In this document: piece after piece, positions 56,733 to 64,000 of the stretch
Layout of the letters: each line of letters starts with the position of its first letter
How positions within the stretch are numbered: position 1 is the first letter of the stretch
Source: Heliocybe sulcata
Taxonomy: Eukaryota > Basidiomycota > Agaricomycetes > Gloeophyllales > Gloeophyllaceae
Direction: 5' to 3'
Length of the DNA: 64,000 bases
NCBI GenBank assembly: GCA_004369045.1
Contig: ML213512.1
Coordinates: 432,698-496,697, forward strand
The notes under the pieces: generated by a model
What the model saw: the letters and a program-made list of their open reading frames with translations, nothing else
The model's database searches: none
Told to the model about the DNA's origin: nothing
Translations under genes and position numbers: made by a program

Positions 56733-59700
56733 ATGACCCACGGAAGGAAGAAGAAGGCCAATGCAGCGGTGAGCCTTTGCAATCCTATCCCTAAGTGGTC
56801 CGCTCATGGCTATTACAGTTGGACCTGGCTTCACGCTGGTGCGACATCTGCGGCAGACATATCACAGTGGGAACGGGCGGGGACGCGAACTGGGAACACC
56901 ATCTCAGAAGCAAGAACCACGCTGACAACGACAAGCTGAACGGACCGAAATTCAAGAAGCTCACTGCATGGTTCACGCATCCGCAGTCTTCTCGCAATGT
57001 TTCGGCCAGTTCGTCCACCTTGACGGACAACGGGACTACCGATAGACAGCAAGATACCATCGACGTTGACTCCCGTTCCGATGCCTGTTCATCGGACACT
57101 GCCATGGATGTGGACGGTCTCCCTTCTCTGATGACATCTATGACTGGTGACCCAGTCGGAGAGCAGAGCGGTCCGCCAAGTGCTTCCCTTGTCGAGCGCA
57201 TTCGGGTCTTAGCAGCAGATCTCCCTCCTACTATTCCCCTGGCGACGAAGGAAGACTCTTTGGCGGCATTCAGTACTGACCCAGTTGGCACGTTCAGGGC
57301 CGGCGATGTGGAGGATCCTTGGGAAATGGTCAATACAATGCTCCATAGTGTCTTAGGTTACGCAGCAACAATACATACCATATTGCCTATGATTCGCCGT
57401 GGACCGTTGGGAGTGGAAGCTCTGTGTACATGGCTGGAACGGTGTTTCCAAGAGCTGAACATCGATCCTGTGCTTGTGGAGAGCAGGCTGGAGGTGGTCT
57501 GCCAGGCTTTGAGAAAATGGTAGGTGGAGCCCATCTTCGACGACGAGCACCCGCGACTAATTGATGTACCTTCTACAGTCTTGCACCATCTATCTGTCAT
57601 ACCGACAAGAGTACCGACTCAACAAGGAGCTCGCTGATCACCAGCTATAGTACGGGCGATACACCCGCCTATGACCGCACAGAACTCAGCTGTCTGACAA
57701 GGTGTCCAGGTCTCGAGCTGGAAATGCCGAAAGGTGCACTCCCATATGGTGTTTATCCTTTTGGTCTCCACACGATACAATCGCTGCCCTGGAACACACT
57801 CGTCACCAACAAACAGCTCTTTCTTATATCCACTCATTGCCGCGGCGTTGCTGCTCTCGAAAATGGACATGCATTTCCGTGCCGTAAATGCAGGGAACTC
57901 TCCAAGCATGACGCTCTGCTAGGGATTCGCGACCGGATTGCCAATGGCTGTCACGACAGCTTGAAACATGCATATCGCTCTCATTTCCAGCTCGTTGATG
58001 TTGTTCATTGCTGCCAAAACCAGGTGGACACTCTCCGATTCGGAGGGTTGAATATGGGCCGCAAACTCACAGTCAAATGTCGAACTATGGGCCTCGCTAA
58101 CCGCATCCTCATGGAAATTGCGAGAGGAGACATACCAAGTGTCTCTCGGAAGCTACGAGTTGCCCTACGGAATGGCACAGGCTTGATGGGTGTCCTAGAA
58201 AAATTCGTAGCTGCAGTAGAGCGGCTCAGCACCACGACAGACCCCATAGAAGCAGATCTGCATCGGATGTATCTATTTGCCAAGTTAGGTGGTGCGCAAG
58301 TTGCCCGTATCGCTCAACACAGCTTGAACTTGCCCTTGGCACGAACTGCAACCCGTCGACTGGATGTTCATCCACTCTGCGCATCTCCGAGCTATCCCAC
58401 TCCAGACGATATACACCACAATCTGTCCATTGTATTCCCTCCGAAGGTGGAAGACGTCAATCCGCACCCTTTTGAAGAGGCGGTAACGATGTTCGCCGAT
58501 GAGCTGAAGCTCGAGGAGAGATTGCGGTGGGATGCTGCAACAAATAATATTCTGGGTGTTTGCCGTGAGCATTCAAAATTGGTTTCGCTCGAGTTCCGGT
58601 CGATGCTGCAGGCCGATGCTCTTCATGAAGCACTCAGGAACACCTCCTTGCCGGAGCATGACCGTGTACATCTAGCGACGGAGGTAAGTGTACGCCGATG
58701 ATCTTTTTGTGTATACGCTGAAACAAGGTGCCAGGCCACTGTCATAGCTGTGCGTGTGCTCTCTGACAATGCTCGTCAAAATGCTGCTCGTCCAATAATT
58801 GTCTCCGGCACTTGCAAGCGGGAGAATGTACAAGCGCAGCACAGTCTACTATTGAATGCCATCAACACCTTCGATGCTCATGAATGCGGACAGCGGCGTC
58901 GACTCTATTCCATCGCTACAGACGGCGACTCCCGTCGCCATCGTGCTGTAGCTCTGCTTACTCTCCAGCACAGTCTAACATCGGCTTCATTGATCTATCA
59001 GCATCTGCATCCGCTACCGTTGTTCAATCTGCTATGCGGAGAGGATGACTTGACCGGGGATCTCGACTACAAGCATGTCATTAAGCGCTTCCGCAACACA
59101 CTGCTCCGAGGACGTGGCATCACCATCGACGGAATAAGCATTACAAGAGCTATACTCGCTCAACATCTTCTGCGGGAAGGCCAAGAGCATTGTCATATTC
59201 ATTCCCTGCTATCACCCAACGACAAACAGGATGTTACGCTTGCCTATACACTCTTGCTCTCCATCTCCGATTTTGACTATGATCCTGAATCATCTCAAGG
59301 ATCTCCCGCGTTCTTGGAGGCCCGCCGTGTCCTAGCCCTGCTTGGACATATGTATCGATATATCCTAGAAGCATATACTGATGTTCAGCTTGATCTGAGT
59401 GGACAGCTGGAGTCTCTTTCGGCGGCCGCTCATCTCTGTCTGGCGCTCTATGCCGAGAACAAGGGTGGCTTCGTTCCAGTTCAATTGTACTACGATGTGA
59501 TGACCATGATCAAGAATGCATACTTCTGTGTCGCGAAAGCAATGTCAGCAAACCCGAATGGCAAGTTCTACCTGATCCTTCTGGGAACAGACTCTCTGGA
59601 AACACTATTCGGCATTGTACGGACTATGGTCGGGAATGATACCAACGCAGATCAGCTACAGTTATCGTCTAGACTAACAACCGCCTCCCTCTGCTCTTCG

Positions 59701-62326
59701 CTACTTCAGTTGCATCCGGAATGGGATCAGGGTCCTCGCCGCCTGAAGTTACTGACTTTACGCTCGGGTGATGGGGTAGTGGCTCGTAAGTACGATCATA
59801 TAAATCCCTCCTCGTGGAAGGGTGATGTATCCTTGAATCGTGTTGTCTTACTCACGTCATGGCAACTCGGGAAGCACAAGGCGGTAAAAGCACTTCAGCA
59901 GTGCCGGTTCACGCCTCCGTTCGAAAAAATGGAGTCATCTGGCAGCTTTGATATACTCTGCCCGTTCGGTCAAGATAAAGTCGTGCTCATCGGTGGTATA
60001 TGTGCCGGGGAACGAGAAGAGGATGTTGAAGAGCAAGACGAGACAGGCATCACACTCCAAGGGAGCCCAGTCGCTGTCACTGATCCCACCGAGATACAGC
60101 CTGGCTATGGAGCTCCGGAAAAGTCGGCAGTCAACCAGGATGAGGATGTGGAACCTGACCTCGAGGACTTGGTCTCGTCTGAAATGCCCATGGTTGTGAA
60201 TCCTCAGGAGCCGGGCGATACTACTATGTGCGCGACATACAGCGCCTGGATTCCGATGGATGCTGGGGTCCCGGATCTAGCCAATCGACAGCACAAGGCG
60301 AGGATCTTACGGATGTACTCAAAACCAATGAGTATCCAGAGCTCAAAGGATCGCCTGCGGCGCATCAATGGCTTGTCTGCATATAATGAATCTACAGCCA
60401 GGACCCTTGTGTGCTCGTACGACGAGGGGCTGTCTCTTCTCGATATCCACAGCCCCGTCCTCACTCTTGTACGATGTAATGGCCGTGTATTTCTTGCAGC
60501 TGCCCTTGTCATCGACATTCGTATCAATAACGAAACCGTACAGACCGTACCATGCTCTGATCTGCGTGAGCCAAGTGTCCGTGTCAGAGTGCAGATTATG
60601 CACCTTGCGCAGCGGTCTCGCGCACAGCTGGAATCGGTCGACGCTGCACGCAATACATCCACGGAAGAATGGGAGTGGACGAGTGAATTCGAACAATTAC
60701 CCAGAGTCTCGTCGTCGAGGGAGCTTGAGGGGCGCTGGGTTGAAGTTGTGAACCCGGAGCTCAAGCCTAGCACTCGGAAGACCCAGGATAGTGCACCGAC
60801 ATATATTTTTGATTCAGAGTCGCTGAAGGCGGCCTCCCTTCTCTTATATGAACGGCTGAAGCAGGAGATCGACGATCTCCCCAAATTACCCCTGACTTTG
60901 ACATTTCCTTACCGTTCTTTCGATGGTGCGTGTTTCGTCATTTTCTCGCCATTCCTGGCCTCACGATCCTTTAGAGAAAGCTTGCTTCTTATGCGACGTG
61001 GATGTCGATTCACAGGATAGCCGCAATGAAGAACACCGCTGCCACCTCTGCCCATGGCTCGTTATCGATAAAGGACCCAAGCTCATTGAACATATTTCAC
61101 TTCACCTTCTTTTCGACGCCCAAATCCTCCACGCAGATTCGCCATGCGGCTTGTGCCTTAACTTGGGGAATCTGTGCAGAATCCGGCTGTGCAAGGGTCC
61201 CAGCGGTAAGGATATCATTGACATGCAACACTCCCAATGTCGGAACCTCTACAAGGTGCAACTCACTAGTGCAGGAAAGTGCACGAAGACTTCACCATGT
61301 ACAAATGTCCCAACAGTGTGCCCTGCTTGTCCGACTCCGTCGGATGCAATCTGGAAGTATAACTTCGATGCACACTTTGACACGGTTCATCCCAGGGTAG
61401 ACAAAGAGCGCCATCGTGCGGCCTTCGCAATCTCAGATGCCGAAAGGGACTCAATGCGAGAGCGGTACAAGACCAAGCCAAGGAAACAATGTGCCAAAGC
61501 GAAGCGAGTTGTTGCGCTCCCTATTTCCGAAGCTCACAGTTCTCGCGTAGTGATGAGGTATTAATCTTTTCTATATTGTTCGGTGATTATGCTTACTTCG
61601 GCTATGCAGGGCTCCCGATACCCGTAGTTTGGAGGAGACCGATCCTACTGTGTATGACTTCTTTGGCAGTTCCATGCCACTGTCGCCCTCTGTGACCTCC
61701 TGTGATATACCCACCACTTCGAATGCCGGACTCGACCAAGCTGTCATTGCAGGACCCCCATCCCAGGCCACCACTGCTACTGAGCAATCAACGACCGGAC
61801 ACGACGATGCTGAGGATTTTCGAGCACCAGCACCGTCGTGCGTTGTTCCTGACTTAAGGAACAGGAAGCGGACTGCCGCTGATGCAGAGATCAATGAACC
61901 TGACATCGCGGCTTTGGTGAACGGTAAGTGTGATCCTTGTGTCATACAAGCGGCGCCAGGCTCATCTATTTACTTTATGAAGTCGAATATTCTCAACAGT
62001 GTGAGTCTGTAACTAGCACGGGTCGTAATGCTGCACCTCCGGAGAGAGACGATGCAGACAGAGACGAGTTCTGCTGGTGCAGGGGTCCCGAGGAAGGCGA
62101 CATGGTGAAGTGTGATGGACCGGACTGCAGCGGATGGGTCAGGCTAATTCTAATCTTCGCTGTTCTTTTGCTGACATATCCTCAGTTTCATTTCGAGTGT
62201 GTCGATTTGCTCGAAGAGCCCTCGGGCGCTTGGTTCTGCTCAGACACCTGCGAGTCGAAAGCCCGCTTGAACCTCAAGATCAGAGTCCCTTCTCTTGGCT
62301 CAAGAAAGAAGCAGAGGACAAACTGA
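56733..62326 (+). CDS. Transposase with N-terminal BED-like finger and C-terminal C2H2-like and PHD fingers
   Basis: About 1,700 aa over roughly nine exons. Exon 1 MTHGRKKKANAA joins LDLASRWCDICGRHITVG...WEHHLRSKNH, a BED-type zinc finger. A Ser/Thr-rich linker follows, then a large domain from about 57600. Candidate catalytic segments are RLYSIATDGDSRRHRAVALL, LCGEDDLTGDLDYKHVIKRF followed by RNTLLRG, and YLILLGTDSLETLFGIVRTM; the D, D-HxxKRxRN and D-LExxFGxxR pattern recalls P/THAP9-type DDE transposases. After 60930: CFLCDVDVDS...CHLC...HISLH and CPACP...HFDTVHP, C2H2-like. The last exons give DEFCWCRGPEEGDMVKCDGP-DCSGW|FHFECVDL...WFCSDTC, a complete Cys4-His-Cys3 PHD finger, then a basic end (SRKKQRTN). 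Frames are open throughout. Family assignment is from memory of motifs. Confidence 0.78.
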
Positions 62327-62589
62327 ACTATCCCATATGGACGTAAGCAGCTTGCGGCTTCGTTACCCGTTGCCCGATTAATGCGACGTATATTGCTTAA
62401 CTCTCTCTTATATACCACTTTGGATAGTCTTCTATAAAACACTTGCTTCTCATTAAAACTATTTTCCAAGTAATAACAGAGCCATAGACCACTGTCCAGA
62501 GTGCCGGGGCAGGTACAGGATATTTATCACACTACGGAGAAACATATGTTTTGCGACATTTGCCTTTTTAGACCGTGGGACATTCCCAC

Positions 62590-62629
62590 GGGGGAGGGGG
62601 GGGAGCCTAGAGACCCTTAACTGAGATTT
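62590..62629 (+). repeat. G-rich subterminal module, right copy
   Basis: GGGGGAGGGGGGGGAGCCTAGAGACCCTTAACTGAGATTT, clearly related to the left module and in the same orientation, although the terminal repeats themselves are inverted. Confidence 0.6.
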
Positions 62630-62632
62630 CTG

Positions 62633-62670
62633 ACGTCCGGTCTTTTATTTTATTTCTGTCCGCCCCTTGG
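62633..62670 (-). repeat. Right terminal inverted repeat of the transposon
   Basis: Reverse complement of the left end: ACGTCCGGTC and TGTCCGCCCCTTGG separated by an AT-rich 14-nt spacer that does not match the left spacer. Confidence 0.8.
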
Positions 62671-63407
62671 CTCAGCCACATTTTCCACGCGTGCATCTTG
62701 AATCTCATCCTTGTTGACTTGAGCATATTACTGGCCAAAATATCCTCTATCGAGGACTTTAGGACATCTGCGCGCTGCATTTATTCTCCTCTGCGCCAGT
62801 GACATTATGCCACGACTTCCGCATCCCCCAAAATCTCGTTTAGGTACGCGAACAGTTACTTCGTATGCTATTATCTCATCGAACAATGGCCTGATCGATT
62901 CCAGAATACCAGCGGAGTGAGGTCGGCTGAAATGGGGATTAATATAACGTCGCCTTGAAACACCGTTCCTCGCTTTAGAAGTGCTGCAAGCAGCTGGTGA
63001 ATGTTAATGAACTCCTGAATCTCGTACGTAAAAGAGACGTTCCATGCGGCAGGAACGACAAATCGCAGCACAGGGGCCTCGGCTAAGCAATTAGCCGAGA
63101 ATCCAACCAATCCGAGCGAACCCGTCGGACCCTGAAACGCTCAATCAAAATATATAAAGGTCGCGCCAGAAGGGCCCTATTTTTCCTCGTCGCGTTTACA
63201 TTCCATTCGACGTCCTTCACAGCTCTCTCCTGACGCGTCTATCACCACTCACAGCTCTCTGAGCTTTCCTATCCAGCCCCGTTGCATGTTCTCGAACCAG
63301 CTGGGCAGCGTTCACAACCCCCACCGCGGAAGCAAGCACTCTGCTCCTCCCCCTCTAGCAAATCATTAATTTCGCCTTGTCTCTTTGGTCACATTTACTC
63401 TTTCAAC
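62671..63407. other. INO1 upstream region
   Basis: No gene supported (the minus frame at 62871-63110 has no features). It ends in the INO1 core promoter and a pyrimidine-rich 5' leader. Confidence 0.5.
63149..63160 (+). promoter_or_regulatory. TATA box of INO1
   Basis: AATATATAAAGG, about 250 bp upstream of the start codon and followed by a CT-rich leader, the arrangement expected for a strongly expressed fungal gene with a long 5' UTR. Confidence 0.5.
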
Positions 63408-64000
63408 ATGGCTCCCGCTACGAACTCGTCCGGTCTGAACACCCCTGAGTCGGAACTTGAGGGCTTCGTGCCCGTACACCCGACCGCTGCACGCCCTGTT
63501 CCCATCGCTGTGCAGTCCGAGAGCGTTTCATACTCGGATGAACATATTGTGTCCAAGTTCTCCAACCGCGGCTCTGAGGCCGTCTTCGCTAATGGCCAGT
63601 ACAGCGTCAAGCCCACTGTCAAACCGTTCGAGTTCCAGACGACTCGCAAGGTCTCCAAGACTGGGTGAGTGCTAGAGTATTTTTTCAAGGCGAACACCGC
63701 TAATGTGCTCCTTTCAGTCTCATGATGGTCGGTATGGGCGGCAATAATGGCACGACGCTGTCCGCTACCATCATCGCGAACCGTCACGGCATCTCTTGGC
63801 GCACCAAGTCCGGCATCCAGCAGCCCAACTACATCGGCTCCGTCCTGCGTGCGTCCACCGTCAGCATCGGAACGGACCCCAGCACTGGAAAGGAGGTGTA
63901 CGTCCCCATCTCGTCCATCCTGCCGATGGTCCACCCCAACGACCTCGTGCTGGGTGGGTGGGACATCTCCGGTCTGCCCATGGACAAGGCGATGGAGCGG
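63408..64000 (+). CDS. INO1: Inositol-3-phosphate synthase, N-terminal part (runs off the right edge)
   Basis: Converts glucose 6-phosphate to 1L-myo-inositol 1-phosphate with NAD, the first step of inositol synthesis. Start at 63408, [20 protein letters not shown], then [20 protein letters not shown]-type sequence. A 53-nt intron (63665-63717, GTGAGT...TTTCAG) splits a glycine codon, joining VSKTG to [20 protein letters not shown], the GxGGNNG nucleotide-binding loop with its TT follow-up. Then [40 protein letters not shown] and [15 protein letters not shown] at the window edge. Roughly the first 180 of about 530-560 residues are present. Clear match to fungal Ino1. An upstream TATA box lies at 63149. 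Confidence 0.95.

Larger units (their letters stand above)
56411..62670 (+). mobile_element. DNA transposon with a BED-finger/PHD-finger transposase, apparently complete
   Basis: A 6.3-kb element bounded by terminal inverted repeats. The left end has CCAAGGGGCGGACA (56411-56424) and GACCGGACGT (56439-56448); the right end has their exact reverse complements at 62657-62670 and 62633-62642. In both ends the two blocks are separated by exactly 14 nt of diverged sequence. Imperfect similarity may extend outward (CTCAGCC next to the first block). Inside each end lies a G-rich module. One long intron-containing gene fills the interior and all its exons are open, so the copy looks young. No target-site duplication could be fixed because the outermost bases are ambiguous. 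Superfamily uncertain: the transposase motifs recall P/THAP9-like DDE enzymes. Confidence 0.8.

Overview
The window looks like a gene-dense stretch of a filamentous basidiomycete genome, most likely an Agaricomycete (a Polyporales-type white-rot lineage is an inference). The reasons are many introns of about 50-60 nt with GT/AG borders, large uncharacterised fungal paralogue families, a tyrosine-kinase-like kinase with the HGDxRGxN loop common in mushrooms, and conserved single-copy fungal genes (PAC1, BEM2-type RhoGAP, REX4, CCT8, INO1). All exon joins here were read by eye from splice borders and frame continuity; no alignment was run.

Layout. 1-6 kb: the N-terminal half of a secreted GH29 alpha-L-fucosidase (running off the left edge), an F-box protein, and the dynein regulator PAC1/LIS1 transcribed divergently from it. 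7-21 kb: a coiled-coil protein (family CC, copy 1), then about 9.7 kb of accessory DNA (a GATTTG-repeat element, an AT-rich island, an integrase-core gene and a convergent multi-exon gene of unknown function), then an Hsp70/HSP12A-like gene (copy 1). 22-33 kb: housekeeping block with a BEM2-type RhoGAP, the exonuclease REX4 and a mitochondrial carrier. 33-46 kb: CC copies 2, 3 and 4 and Hsp70-like copies 2 and 3. 46-56 kb: CCT8, a membrane-anchored short-chain dehydrogenase, an unknown proline-rich protein, a TKL kinase and a FAD-dependent amine oxidase. 56.4-62.7 kb: an apparently complete DNA transposon whose transposase carries an N-terminal BED-like finger and a C-terminal PHD finger. 63.4 kb to the end: INO1, running off the right edge.

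The most striking organisation is a repeated two-gene module: a CC-family gene on the minus strand placed head-to-head with an Hsp70-like gene on the plus strand. It occurs at 35.7-40.6 kb and 41.4-45.7 kb, and, with accessory DNA wedged between the partners, at 7.0-20.7 kb. A fourth CC gene (33.5-35.1 kb) has no Hsp70-like partner. The CC proteins share a central DLNADI-type motif, an intron at the same place just before a (E/Q)PQAVAGRWRSL-type motif, and a C-terminal VLCTTELGL / VALxSLL region. The three Hsp70-like genes have matching intron positions and a shared short last exon. Function is unknown; coupled regulation or physical partnership of the two products is an inference from arrangement alone.
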